From Rhodocollybia butyracea (Eukaryota > Basidiomycota > Agaricomycetes > Agaricales > Omphalotaceae): DNA of 64,000 nt. Positions 47,906 through 58,642 of the stretch are shown here, piece by piece. The stretch is from assembly GCA_015501585.1 (NCBI GenBank), contig JADNRY010000014.1, positions 248,001 to 312,000 on the forward strand, written 5' to 3'. The position numbers and the translations under genes were made by a program. Under the pieces are notes generated by a model. That model ran no database searches. It saw only the letters and a program-made list of their open reading frames with translations, and was not told the origin of the DNA. Each line of letters begins with the position of its first letter. Position 1 is the stretch's first letter.

Positions 47906-48964
47906 CAACGCTTCACCTTAAATCCTCTTCCTTTCCTGGCTCTCACTCCCCCAACCCTTTTGTTCCAATGGCATGCTCCGCTGGCAGCTGCATTGTCTTG
48001 ACAAAGTGCCAACCACAATCGCGAGGCTGCATGGACGGGCTACCAACCGTTCTCCTCCCAAATGCTGCTCCTGGTCCCTCAGCTCAATGCCCTACCTCTT
48101 TGTCCACAGTAAGTCAAGGCAGGGCGGCGTAGGTGCATTCTGTTTCAACGCCAGTAACCCCAAAGGCCGTAACGCCTGCAACTTTGGCGATGGCTCTCAT
48201 CAATCAACATTCATCAGCTCCATGCAGGTACACCAATGCGTGTGAGCGTATCCGTTCAGTGACTTCAGTTGTAAGTCTCCCGCCCCTCAAGTGAATCGTT
48301 TCTTTACTGATTTGCTGTATTTCTGTGTACAGAGGCAAAGGTCACATGCATATGATGGTCTTAAGCAACGGACCACAGTTTGTCCGTTACATAGGTGATA
48401 GTAAAGGTCTTTTTATTGCATTTTTTTGTACAATTTTTGAAAGTATCAGTTAGGGGTTGAGCGGCGGGTCGGGTTTCGCCGTTGTGTGATGGTAGTTGGG
48501 CGGCGCGGCGAGGCCTGCATTGCTGTTGCCGTTGCCTCTGCACACGGAAGTATGATACCAATGCATGCGAGAGTTCTAATTCAGTGTTTTCAGTCATAAG
48601 TCCCACCGCTCGCATGACCAACACATGTGTGCATACCCGTTCAGTGACTTTGATCATAAGTCCTGCTCCTCACGTGTACCCTTTTATTACTGATTTATCT
48701 GACCATTGAAGAGATTCTTTCTGCGCTCTTGCTGGGTCTCTACTTGATGAACTCGCTACATGTATCCAGTAAGTCATTCTATTTCTCCTATTGTTCTTCT
48801 GTTCATTGTTGCTCCAGCACCATCAATGATGCATTTACAGTGTTGGTAAGCAATTTGGTATGTCAATATTGAACCCTTTGCTCTTGCTTCTGGCCTTGTT
48901 ATTTAAGTGGGATTTGGAGATAAGCAGTAGGTATTGTAATAGATATACTTTTATTGTCCCTTCA
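47906..48964. other. Unassigned sequence
   Basis: A C-rich stretch at 47920-48200, then two loosely similar blocks (TTCAGTGACTT...ATAAGTC(T)CC near 48255 and 48642). No supported gene. Confidence 0.45.
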
Positions 48965-49560
48965 GAAACTTGAAAACCATCAAAGTGATGGTGTAAGACA
49001 CTCCAAATGATTGCTACACGCTTGCAATGATTGCCCAAGACACTTAGATAGAGTGTACAAGGCGGTTCAATTGATTGTATCAAGCACTCAGAGTGATTGC
49101 TGAACAATCCAAATGATTGTCTCAAGACACTGCGACCCATTTCCAAAAACAATCATTTAGACTGTCCAGAACAGTCAATTTGAGTGTTTCATACCATCAT
49201 TTGGAGTGTTTTTGACAATCATATAGATTGTTCAGAACTGGTATATAGAGTGGTTCAGACTATCATATTGAAAGGTTAGGACAATCATTGAAAATAGTTC
49301 AGACAAGCTTTAAGAGTGATTTAGCCAATCATTGAGATTGGTTCAGACAATCAATAAGATTGGTTTAGACAATCAACCAGATTGGTTCAGACAATCAATA
49401 AGACTGGTTCAGACAATCAATAAGACTGGTTCAAACAATCAATATGAAGGTATGAGACAATCCTTTTGAGTAGACTGGACAATCATTAAGAATGGTTGAG
49501 ACAATCAATATGAGTGCAAGACAATCATTTAGATTGTTTTGAACAATCAAATTAATTGTT
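48965..49560. repeat. 22-bp minisatellite of CAATC...GATTG dyads
   Basis: The core at 49310-49450 repeats TTCAGACAATCAATAAGATTGG with period 22. The flanks are older, more variable units. Each unit has the dyad CAATC-N-GATTG, so the array is a chain of small palindromes like the GTAC array at 41 kb. Confidence 0.85.
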
Positions 49561-49564
49561 TTTC

Positions 49565-49835
49565 CTTTCCGTAGTGCTCTGTTGTACTACCTGTACAATC
49601 CTTACAGTAATATGGTTACATGTGTTGCACACTCTCTGTGCAATCCGGGGTTATGGTTACGCTGTTGCACACTTTCTGTGCAATCCGGGGTTACGGTGTG
49701 GTTGTACTACCTGTACAATCTCCACTTCAGTTATGGGTGCAGTAGTTGTACTACCTGTACAATATCCACTTCAGTTACGGCTTTAATTGTGCTACCTGCA
49801 CAGTCAAAGGTTCCAGGTCCAGTCAATGTACACAC
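49565..49835. repeat. Repeats with TTGTACTACCTGTACAA and TTGCACA..TGTGCAA dyads
   Basis: Units CTGTTGTACTACCTGTACAA (at least four) and GTTGCACACTNTCTGTGCAA (two) are spaced 40-60 bases apart, with GGGGTTA(T/C)GG between. Each is a stem-loop. They continue the palindromic style of the preceding array. Confidence 0.75.
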
Positions 49836-50059
49836 TGTACAAAGGCTGCAAGTTACAAGGGTGGTATCGGGTTGTGTTGTTGTAAAGGGGGAACATTCAG
49901 ATACAAGCTACGCTCATCCTCCAAATGTGGGGACAATAGCACACCAGAGGGTAGAGATGGGTAAAGCCCTGGGTCAACAACCCGATGGGGTCTCATTCCA
50001 TAAAACTAGGTACTTATATACCATACAACTGTATACTACACTACATAAGGGAATTGACT

Positions 50060-50240
50060 TGCTATAATTCCAGGCAAGTCATGTAAAGTCATTATGAGTC
50101 ATTTAGAATCATTGCATAGTCATGCACAGTCAATGACTCAATGCACAGTAACTATGTACTACAAATGAGTCAATGCAATATTGACACATTATGACTCCAG
50201 TCCATATGACTCAGTCCAGGTTTGTACACGGAGGCACTTG
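50060..50240. repeat. Short repeats with GAGTCAAT / AGTCATT motifs
   Basis: Dense GTCAT, AGTCA and GACTCA words without coding potential. They resemble the motif-rich stretches in the insertion at 38-43 kb. Confidence 0.5.
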
Positions 50241-50289
50241 CAAATATTCCAGTCCAAATTCCTACACATGTCAATAGAGTCTAGACAAT

Positions 50290-50790
50290 TATGAACTCTC
50301 AGAAAAGTTCAAACAGGAACTCTCAGAAGATCAAACATGGAAAGACGCACTGTTAAAAGGTGATGCCAATTTTAAAGTCCTTGATGATATTGTACTCCAC
50401 AAGGATTGAGTTTATGTCCCTCCACCTCTATGTTCAGAAATTTGCCAAAATAGGCATGACTCAGTAATAGCTGGTCACCCAGGCCGACGTCGAACAGAGC
50501 ATCTTGTATCAAGGGATTATTCCTGGCCGGGAATGAGTACCTACATCCGAAGATACGTGGAAGCCTGTGATGTGTGCGCTAGAGTGAAAACTCCATGCCA
50601 TCAGCCTTACGGATTATTACATCCCTTAGAAATCCCGGATCATCCTTGGAAACACATAACAATGGATTTCATTGTCAAACTTCCGGAATCTCACATGCAT
50701 GACTCAATTTTGGTTGTATGTGATTGTCTCACCTGAGCGGCTCACTTCATCCCATGCAATAAGAGTATGACTACTGTACCAACTTCAACC
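50290..50790 (+). pseudogene. Ty3/Gypsy integrase fragment
   Basis: The frame reads WKDALLKGDANFKVLDDIVL, HKD, then RRRTEHLVSRDYSWPGMSTY, YVEACDVCARVKTPCHQPYG (zinc-binding H2C2 end), DHPWKHITMDFIVKLPES (start of the DDE core) and ILVVCDCLT. TGA at 50407-50409 and 50734-50736 stand where Arg (CGA) is usual. Reverse transcriptase is absent. Dead retrotransposon. Confidence 0.85.
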
Positions 50791-51311
50791 TAAATTCCAT
50801 GGGAAACTTGGTGCACAGATCCTCTGGATTGGAGGTCTGCCAGTACCAACCTTACATCCAGTTCAAAACCGCTTATGACGGTGCCGAGGCACTTGGCTAC
50901 ATTGACGAAGAATCCTCAGTCCATGAAGTAATTTCGGTGGTTGAACCGTAGTACTGTGAAATGTACTTCATTGACAGTTATGTTTATGCCAGTTGCTTGT
51001 GCAACTCCTGGGCACTCCCAACGCCCCAAGAATTCGGATTGCTAGGCTTAGACTCATGGCACAATGTTGAAATCTACAAAAATACCTATGATCCTAAAGA
51101 TACGGGGACTAGCGCCGGAACTAGCGCTCCATTGGGAGGCAATATGGATCGACTTACAGTTGCAGTCAACATGGGTTTGTTCCCCAGACCTGCCTCATAC
51201 TCTCCATGCTCTCACTCCCCCTCCCCATATCCCACCCCCACTTATTACTGACTACTCGGTCAGTTTTTGGCCTCACTGCACTCCTTTTGCTTCAACCTCG
51301 AGGGGGGATAA
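50791..51311 (+). mobile_element. 3' internal remnant of the Gypsy element
   Basis: Short frames of no known domain end in a purine-rich tract, TCGAGGGGGGATAA (51298-51311), immediately before TGTCACG. This is the usual polypurine tract plus LTR start of fungal Gypsy elements. Confidence 0.6.
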
Positions 51312-51685
51312 TGTCACGATACACCCTCGTAGGTATAAGCACAGCATCCTCTCACACGCATCATGTATTTGTTATTCTTCTTACAAGTTTCACTTGAGTT
51401 CTTACATGTTTTACTCATACTTTACATAGCTTTTCATTACACGTTTCAACTAGAGTTTCATGAGTATTTCATAATTACTTACAGTATTTAAGCACTTAGA
51501 GATATCTAGATTCCCCAGTTAAATCAACTCCTACAACTCTTACTCTACTCTTATCCACTCTTATTCTCTCTTCTCCTCCTAAGACAAAGTTCTCACCATC
51601 TCTCCGGCTTGACCTTCACACGTAAATCTCAGTTGTAATAGAATCAACTGTATTATACCTGTAGGGCACTGTAAATCCACAACAA
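51312..51685 (+). repeat. Gypsy-type 3' LTR, about 375 bp
   Basis: Begins TGTCACGATACACCCTCG and ends near CTGTAAATCCACAACA, TG...CA ends. A decayed partial copy lies at 43854-44140. The end sequence (ATCTCAGTTGTAATAGAATC) also recurs inside the tandem block near 60.1-60.5 kb. Confidence 0.7.
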
Positions 51686-52048
51686 TAGTAAGTAAGAATA
51701 AATAAATAAATGATAAGTAAAACAGAATCTCACCTCAGTTGTCAAGTCAATTGTGGTAGAATCAACTGAGGAGAGGAAAATAATATATATGCTTATATAC
51801 GCAGTCCATAAGTAATGAGGAAAGAAAAGGAAATACCAAAGCAGGGCATATTACAAGGCTGGTTACAAGTTTACTCTAAGGCTACATGAATGATCAAGCA
51901 AAGACCCGGGGTAGTACTAGTGCCGACACTTCTAAAATACAGTGTGGGGAGATGTGCTGATACTATAGATGCCTGTATGACTGTGTGTAAGTATGAGGTG
52001 TTGCTACTGTCGTACTCTGTGCTATAAAGTGCAATGCCAAATGATACC
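51686..52048. other. 3' flank of CFGW copy 9, duplicated at 60.5-60.87 kb
   Basis: AATAGTAAGTAAGAATAAA, CACCTCAGTTGT and GAGGAGAGGAAAATAATATA occur in the same order near 60500-60640. CFGW copies 9 and 13 thus share both LTR end and flank. Confidence 0.7.
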
Positions 52049-53737
52049 TCATCGCCCTCGTGACCCCGAGCTCCAGTATTCAACCTGCTTTTCCATAACT
52101 TCAAGCGTCAGCCCAGCAAACAAGTCATTCTCTTCGGGACCAGGATATACTCCAATCCTCTCAAGCTGCCCCGGATGTGTCCCTTTTTGCGCAATGAATA
52201 CATGTATTGTGCCCACTATCGTCACCACAAACATAAGAGACAAGGAAAAACGGATTCGGCAGCAAGTACTCACATTCTACCACTATACACCCAAAACATG
52301 GAGTTTTAACTGCACATCTCTTATCCCCTCTAATGAGCTTGAAATGAAACCAGGGCGGCGAATTTAGAGCGTCCACTGGCGGCTCAGGCACTTTGGCGTG
52401 TTGTCCCTTATAGATTATCGGGTCTTTCGAGTCCCTATTCAAAGCTCCATTGAGCGCTTTTGTGAAGTCTTTAGGTCGGTATGGGTGGCCGGATGGCACG
52501 GGGGTAGCGAAGGTCACTTCGGGTACCAAAAAGGTGTTTTTGTACACATTCGAAAGGCGGTTCCATTCTTTTTGCATCATAATTGTGGTTACCTCCTTCC
52601 TGCTCGTCTTAGTAACAGGTCTGCCACTGAACCGGTGTAGGCCTGGCTTTCCAGTGATAATACCGACATACCACGTCCGTGTTTTCGGCCTCACTAACAA
52701 AGCATATGTATATAACAAGGAAAACCAGATCCGGGAACAAGTACTCACATCCTTGTGCCATCCACCCAGGACATGGATTGGCCTCAGTACACCCAAGTAC
52801 TCCAGCGACTTTGATATAACTCATTTCCGACTCTGGCAGTGGATTATATAAGTTTTTGAACCATATTGTTTTATAAAGTCCGCGGTCGAGGGCTCCATTG
52901 ATTGGCATAGCGATGGATTTGGTATAGTGGGTCCCGGGGGGTTCTGATTTATGATAAGGGCCGCCTTTAAAATCGTCACCTGTTGTGCCATCAATAAAAG
53001 TCACAGTAGGCTGGTAATATGTGTGCATTAGATAGTACAATTACCAAGTTGTGAATACTTACAACTTCTGGCTCATTTGATAGCCTGGTGTTAAAGGTGT
53101 CTTTGTACTCCTTCGAAAGGCGGTCCCATTCATTTTGCATCATATGTGTTGTTCTCTCCTTCCTGCTTGTCTTAGTAACAGGTCTGCCACTGAACTGGTG
53201 TAGGCCTGGCTTTCCAGTGATAATACAGACATACCACGTCCCTGTTGTTGGCCTCACTAACAAAGCATATGTATGTAAAGGAAAACCAGATCCGGGAACA
53301 AGTACTCACATCCTTTTGCCATCCACCCAGGACATGGATTGGCCTCAGTACACCCCAGTACTCCAGCGACTTTGATGTAACTCATTTCCGACTCTGGTAG
53401 TGGATTATATAAGTTTTTGAACATTATTTTATCATAAGGTCTGCGGCCGAGGGCTCCATTAATTGGCATAGCGATGGATGTGGCATAGTGGGACCGGTGA
53501 TGTTCTAAAGGAAGGTTGCTTTCAACATCCTTCCCTGTTCTGCCATCTACAAAAGTCATGGTAGGCTGGTAATATGTGTGCATTAGATAGTACAATTACT
53601 CAGTTGCGAATACTTACAACCTGAGTCGACGGCTCAGCGGCAGCTGATATCTCGCTTAGTGGATGTGCTTCCATCGGTTGAGAGTGCACAGCAAGCAAGG
53701 AGCTTGCTATGACCATAAAAAGGAGAGGATAGTGCAT
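52049..53737 (-). CDS. CFGW family copy 9, intact A-A-B chimeric protein (472 aa)
   Basis: Six exons, 53737-53618, 53565-53310, 53256-53063, 53010-52749, 52693-52274 and 52215-52049, total 1419 nt, a clean frame with consistent phases. Order: signal peptide MHYPLLFMVIASSLLAVHSQ; first domain A (TMTFVDGRTGKDV, CTEANPCPGWMAKG, WYVCIITGKPG). Then, at EYKDTFN, a switch to TRLSNEPEV, normally the end of exon 1. A second domain A follows (TVTFIDGTTGDDFKG, CTEANPCPGWMAQG, WYVGIITGKPG) and domain B (KRCAVKTPCFGC, THVFIAQKGT-like, RIGVYPGPEEND). Two adjacent genes were fused by loss of the first one's domain B and stop plus the second one's signal exon. Function unknown. Confidence 0.82.
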
Positions 53738-53856
53738 TGTTGAGAATTATATGATGTATAATAGTTTTCAAGTTGTTGAACGAACACAGATTGTCCAGCA
53801 AGCTGTGTTCAAGTGAGGATTGGAGGGACTGGCTGGAACATTTCCATCTGCATGCT

Positions 53857-53866
53857 GCTTTTTATA
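53857..53866 (-). promoter_or_regulatory. TATA box of CFGW copy 9
   Basis: TATAAAAAGC on the minus strand, 120 bases before the ATG at 53737. Same element as before the other copies. Confidence 0.6.
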
Positions 53867-53869
53867 TGA

Positions 53870-54812
53870 ACTTCTACACAGGCAGGGGCATCAACTGGAT
53901 TTGAAATTCCCAGATCCAAACCGGTGTACGAAACAGCTGCCAGGCAAATATTCCGCAGAAGTGGCGCACTGCTAGAAACCGCTCTGAGGGAAATTGACCC
54001 AACCGGTGGAGCAGCCAAGGTCTCCGGTCGGGAGGGAGATTTTTACGGGATTCAGAAGTCAGCATGAAGATCGGCCCAATTGTCGCATTCTTGTCCAATC
54101 TACCTACTTGTTACTGTCTTGTCTCAGGTAAGGTAAACTGCTCTCTCTTCACGCAATCACCGTGACGACTCACGTATTCCAGAACAAGCCTCTGAATCCT
54201 GCTCGCTCGCCGTCCGGCAAACACCTGAAGCTAGTTGGCATAGTCTGTACAGTGATGCTTTTCCTGTTGCAGGATCGGCGTCTACAAGACCACCTGACGG
54301 AGACATTATACTCAAGCTTACTGAGAACGCTGGAACCCTTCCGAGACTCACACTTTGCTTTACTTAAACCTTTCTCACGTTTGGGGATACGGTTAGCTTA
54401 AAGTATGGTACTACAATACATGAGCCAGGTCGGTCAAGAGTTAAACTTAAAGTACGTTTTTACTAGTCCTCCTACTACCGCACAAATGATTTATGATTCT
54501 ATTCGACAAAGTTGCCATCCATTATACGGCAATGGATTCAGCAATTCCAATCGTCGAAGTTTTCTGATTGACAATAAGTGCAAGGAAATAGATGGGGGAT
54601 AAAGACACATATTGTGAAAGTAGAGTCGTTTGACGTCGAGGATGCAGGAAGAAATGAATGGCTGTTCATGAATTATTAACTTAGCAAAGACCCACCCTCT
54701 TACACATCGCTCGCAGTATGACATAGAACAAGGTTTCACAGTCCCAGGAAGGAGGAAACATCTCACTGGCTCTGTATATACCTTTGTATAATCAAGTCAA
54801 CAGCATTCCATT
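53870..54812. other. Recurrent flank fragments
   Basis: 53975-54080 is one of the + strand fragments CTCTGAGGGAAATTGACCCA...GTCTCCGGTCGGGAGG. 54125-54400 matches 26915-27180. 54480-54670 matches 27290-27600. No intact gene. Confidence 0.6.
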
Positions 54813-56094
54813 TCAGCCCGAGTGATGAGTACTGTACATAGTATCTTCTATAACTAGTGCCGGCAATTTGAAAAGTAGGTTTTCAAGCTCCTTTTCCATA
54901 AATTCAACCGTCAGCCCAGCAGGCAAGTTATTTGCTTCAGGATATAGGCCAATTCTCTCAAACAGCACCGAACCTGTCCCTTTTCGCACAATGAATACAT
55001 GTTTTGTGCCCGCTTTCATATATATGAGAAACAGAGGAAATTGGATTCGGCAGCAAGTACTCACAATGTATTACCATGCACCCAAAACATGGAGTCTTAG
55101 CTCGACATCTCTTGTCCCCTCTAATGAAATAAACCCAGTACGAATTTAGATTGCCCGGCTTGGGCTCTTTGATGTATTGCCCTTTATAGATTACTGGGTC
55201 ATCCGAGTCCCTATCTAAAGCTCCATTGAACGCTTTCGTGAGGTCTTCAGGTTGGCGTGGCAGGCCGGAGGATGGTGGATTGCTCTGAGGAGGGATATGA
55301 ATGGGAGCGAAGGTCACCACGGGTACCATAAAGTTTTTTTTGAACACAACCAAATGGTTCTCCCATTCTGTCTGCAGCCCGCCTGTTATTATGGCGTTCC
55401 TGCTTGGCTTGAAAGCAGGCTTGCCACCGAAGCGGTCTTGGGCCTGACTTCCTCGTGATAATACCAACATACCAGTGTGCAAACTTTTTACCAGCTGCAA
55501 GACCTGTACCCTGTTTATTGAGTTCTGGCTTCACTAGCGAGGCATATGTAACGAGGACAACCAGATCCGGGAAGAGGCACTCACCCCCTCTTGCGATCCA
55601 CCCAAAACATGGATTGGCCTTAGTACACCCCAGTACATCGAAGACTTTGATATAACTCCTTATCGATTCATCCGGATCCAGTGGTACATATGAGCCTTTG
55701 AAGTGTATATGATCGTTATCGTGGCGGCCGAAGGCTTCATTGAGCGGTTTAGAGATCGCCGTGATATCTCTGGTGGTATGATAACAGGGAAGCCTTCTAC
55801 TATTAGTTCGTCACCTGTTTCGTGATTAACAAAGGTCACCGTCTGGCAATATGTGTGCATTAGGTATGGTGCAAGTACCCAGTTGCAAATACTTACAGGT
55901 GCCACTGAAGGCTGCGGTGGTTTGTATTAGCTACAGTCAGTTGCTATAGTCACCAGGTGGCAAACACTTACAGGCGTAGGTTTCCCCAGCGCCCTGGGTT
56001 CATTCGATGGGCCGGCGTGTGCTTGCATTGGTAAAGGGTACACAGTAAGCAAGGAGCTCGCTATGACCGTAATGAAGAGAGGATAGTAGCGTAT
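54813..56094 (-). pseudogene. CFGW family copy 10, start lost and frameshifted
   Basis: The homologous start at 56094 reads ATA followed by RYYPLFITVIASSLLTV, so the signal peptide lacks its ATG. A 15-nt microexon (CCTTCAGTGGCACCT, about 55895-55909) follows exon 1. Domain A has TVTFVNHETGDEL, but a 1-nt shift near 55765 separates it from the frame of SYIKVFDVLGCTKANPCFGW. Domain B (KRCRAKTPCFGC) and the tail KHVFIVRKGTGSV...RIGLYPEANNLPAGLT are intact to the stop at 54813. It belongs to the same subgroup as copies 7 and 14 (LPALVI end). Confidence 0.75.
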
Positions 56095-56982
56095 TATTGA
56101 GAATTAGTACTGCAACAAACACAGATTGGCCAGCAAGCTGTGTTCAAGTGAGGATCGGAGGGACTGACCTGGAAGCTGGCTGGAACATTTGCGTCCACAT
56201 GCTGCTTTTTATACTTTTATATACACAGGCAGGGGTATCAAACCGCTTTTGAAATCCCCACTGGATCGAAACCGGTCTACAAACATCTAAGTACCAAACA
56301 GCTGCCAAGCAAACGTTCCGCGGGTGGCGCGAGCTCAGGCTAGGAACCGCTCTGCAGGAAATTGGGCCAGCAGGGGAGCAAGATTTCTACGGGATTCAGA
56401 AATCAGCCAGCCTGAAGATCGGCCCTATCTTGTTTTGGACAATCAGTTGATGGTCATGAGATGGCGATCTGCCGACCCAGCGGACATTTATAATAATATT
56501 AATCAGATGCAACTCTGCTGCTCTTTGGTTTCTCGTTCGACGTCGAGATGCATGTAGCTGGAGCCCCGGCTGTTCCTAAATGGGACCACATCGGTTACAC
56601 CACCAACCACCACCACCACCACCAGGAAGACGATGAAATGAAATGACTTCATGACATGATGATGATCGTCGATCCAACGCTAATCAACGGCGTTGAGTCT
56701 ACGTTGGGCCAACAGGAAATGTAACCGTTTAATCGTTTGTTTCTCTGGACAAGTTTGCAAGGCTACATGAATTGTCAAGCAAAGACACACACAGCTGGTT
56801 AGTACTCTTATACCCTCTTATACCTCGCCCGTAGTTGTGGTGTCAAGATGGGAATGCGGCTTCACAGGAACTTCCGGAGGGAACGTTAATATCTCTCCGT
56901 ATATAAAACAAGTCAATAACATTCTTCTATTTCAGCCCCAATGACGGTCGACGGGCACCGTATATACGATCTTGTTCTATAA
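56095..56982. other. Intergenic region
   Basis: Promoter side of copy 10 (TATA-like near 56205), a fragment of the + strand CTCTGCAGGAAATTGGGCC type (56350-56420), and an (ACC)n run near 56603-56622. The right end is the 3' flank of copy 11. No gene supported. Confidence 0.5.
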
Positions 56983-57333
56983 CTAGGGCCGACGATTCCC
57001 AAATAGCCGTGCAAGCTGCGTTTCCATAATTTCAGGTGTCAGCCCAGAAGGCATGTTATTCCCTTCAGGAAACACTGGTATGGTACAATTATACCCAGAT
57101 TGCAAAATACTTACGGAAAAGGCTAAAGGATGCAGCAGTGGTTCGTATTGTTCGTATTCGCTATAATCTGCTATGGTCACCCAGTAGCAAACACTTACAG
57201 GCGGTGATTCAACAGCCTGACGCCTGGCGGCTAATACTTCATTTGATGGCTCAACCTGTGCTTGTATCGGTAGAGGGCACACCACAAGCAAGGAGCTCAA
57301 TATGACCATAGTAAAGAGGAGAGGATAGTGCAT
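56983..57333 (-). CDS. CFGW family copy 11, minimal form without domains
   Basis: From ATG 57333 there is a signal peptide (MHYPLLFTMVILSSLLVVCP), the exon-1 tail (EPSNEVLAARRQAVESPP), a GTAAGT donor and a microexon-like PLAF. A deletion then joins intron sequence to the last exon (PEGNNMPSGLTPEIMETQLA), with a stop at 56983. Both domains and all CFGW motifs are gone. Without splicing the region is open for 116 aa; splicing would give a shorter product. It could be a pseudogene or a new small secreted peptide. Confidence 0.5.
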   Translation of the reverse strand: MHYPLLFTMVILSSLLVVCPLPIQAQVEPSNEVLAARRQAVESPPVSVCYWVTIADYSEYEQYEPLLHPLAFSVSILQSGYNCTIPVFPEGNNMPSGLTPEIMETQLARLFGNRRP

Positions 57334-57655
57334 TGTTGAGAATTGTATCAAGAATTGTACTATGATGTAATAGTAGTATTGCGATGAACATGAACACGGT
57401 TTGGTAGCAGCTGTTTCAAGTGACAATCGGAGGGACTGGCTGGAGCATTTCCATCCGATTCCGCATGCTGCTTTCATATGTATAAAATATACGCACTGCA
57501 GGTATAAACCGATTTGAAAACCCCTAGACTCGTAAAGTAAGAGCCCTGTTTCAACTACCTGTATGTACGATGTGAAAGAAGATGAGGGATAGTACGAACG
57601 ATTGTACGATGAAGACCAACGAACGATCAGATCCAGGACACTAAAAAAAACAAAA
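57334..57655. other. Upstream region of copy 11 and junction with RNR 3' flank
   Basis: Contains the TATA-like TATATTTTATACATATG area near 57480-57490, then from about 57560 sequence matching the RNR R2 3' flank (GATGTGAAAGAAGATGAGGG, compare 22478). Confidence 0.6.
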
Positions 57656-58400
57656 CCCAATCAGACATCAAGCTACACAAAGACCAAAGAAAGACTCACA
57701 AATCCTCGACGCCTGCGTCGTACTGCTATTTCTCGAATGGCTCACGCCAGCCTTGCAGTAATCCTGAAACCCGCTTCTCGAAAAAGTTGGTCATGCCCTG
57801 CAACGAGATCATATCCATGAAATCAAATGGATTGGTCGAGTTGTAGTGTTTCTCGTTTCCGAGCGCGACGAGCAGACGGTCGGCGACGAATTCGATGTAC
57901 TGGCACATGAGGGTCGTGTTCATGCCGATGAGGCTGAACGTCTATGAGAAGATGAAGGTCAGCTGAATGCCGCAGCGAAAAAGTAAGACGAAATTTCACC
58001 AGTCAAAACTCCTTCTCAATATCAACAGCCTCCACAACGATCCTCTCCACCGTATCGTAATGCGGTCTCCTCCTCAAGTCCTCGCCAACAGAACGCTTTT
58101 GTAGAGCTTCGAGTTCTGCTTCGGAATATTTGCTTTGTGGTGGCGTGCTGGATTCTTCGACCTTGTCGTCGTCGTCCTCGAGAGAGGCAGGCAACGTTGA
58201 GAGTTTTCTTCATTGCAGATTTCTTCGTGGGCGAATCGAAGGTAAGAGAAGCAAAGGCTTTGGCAGCCTGTAGAGAAAAAAGGTCAGCGAGGGCGGTTGA
58301 AGAGAGAAAGGTTTCGCTTGGGTGTAGGAAAGACCTGTCACCGTTCCAGCGATACCGACAGCGGAAATGGATTCAGCAATTCCCATTGTAGATGCGTACT
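57656..58400 (-). pseudogene. RNR R2 / basic-protein deletion chimera (R2 copy 6)
   Basis: R2 C-terminal sequence ([37 protein letters not shown]) runs through [15 protein letters not shown]. At about 58080 it joins directly to the R2 N-terminal exon ([18 protein letters not shown]), skipping the catalytic middle. At about 58316 it joins the start of the basic-protein gene (MGIAESISAVGIAGTVTG). Two internal deletions thus compress the 2.4-kb gene pair into 0.75 kb. No working product is expected. Confidence 0.85.
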
Positions 58401-58642
58401 GAACGAAGTCGATAAGCACCGAGGAGACAGAAGAGAGATAGAGACATACATGTGAGAGTAGAATGCGTTCAAGTTCGTCGTTGGATGCAGGAAGAAATGA
58501 ATGACATCAGCGCTCGCGTGATCTATTTATACTTCGAAATACGGTGTTGTGGATATACTTGCTTGTACGACTTTGTGTATGATGATGTGTTTAATTGCTA
58601 CTACCCTACTCTGTGATATAAGGTACAATGCCAAATGATACC
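58401..58642. other. Spacer with the 5' flank of the basic gene and the 3' flank of CFGW copy 12
   Basis: Collinear with 24980-25290, so this unit has the same gene order as the intact RNR-basic gene-CFGW segment at 22.5-26.4 kb. Confidence 0.7.

Noticed and set aside
48965..49560. Regular 22-bp repeats considered as a CRISPR array
   Set aside because: There are no unique spacers between repeats, units are contiguous and diverging, and the context is a eukaryotic nuclear genome.
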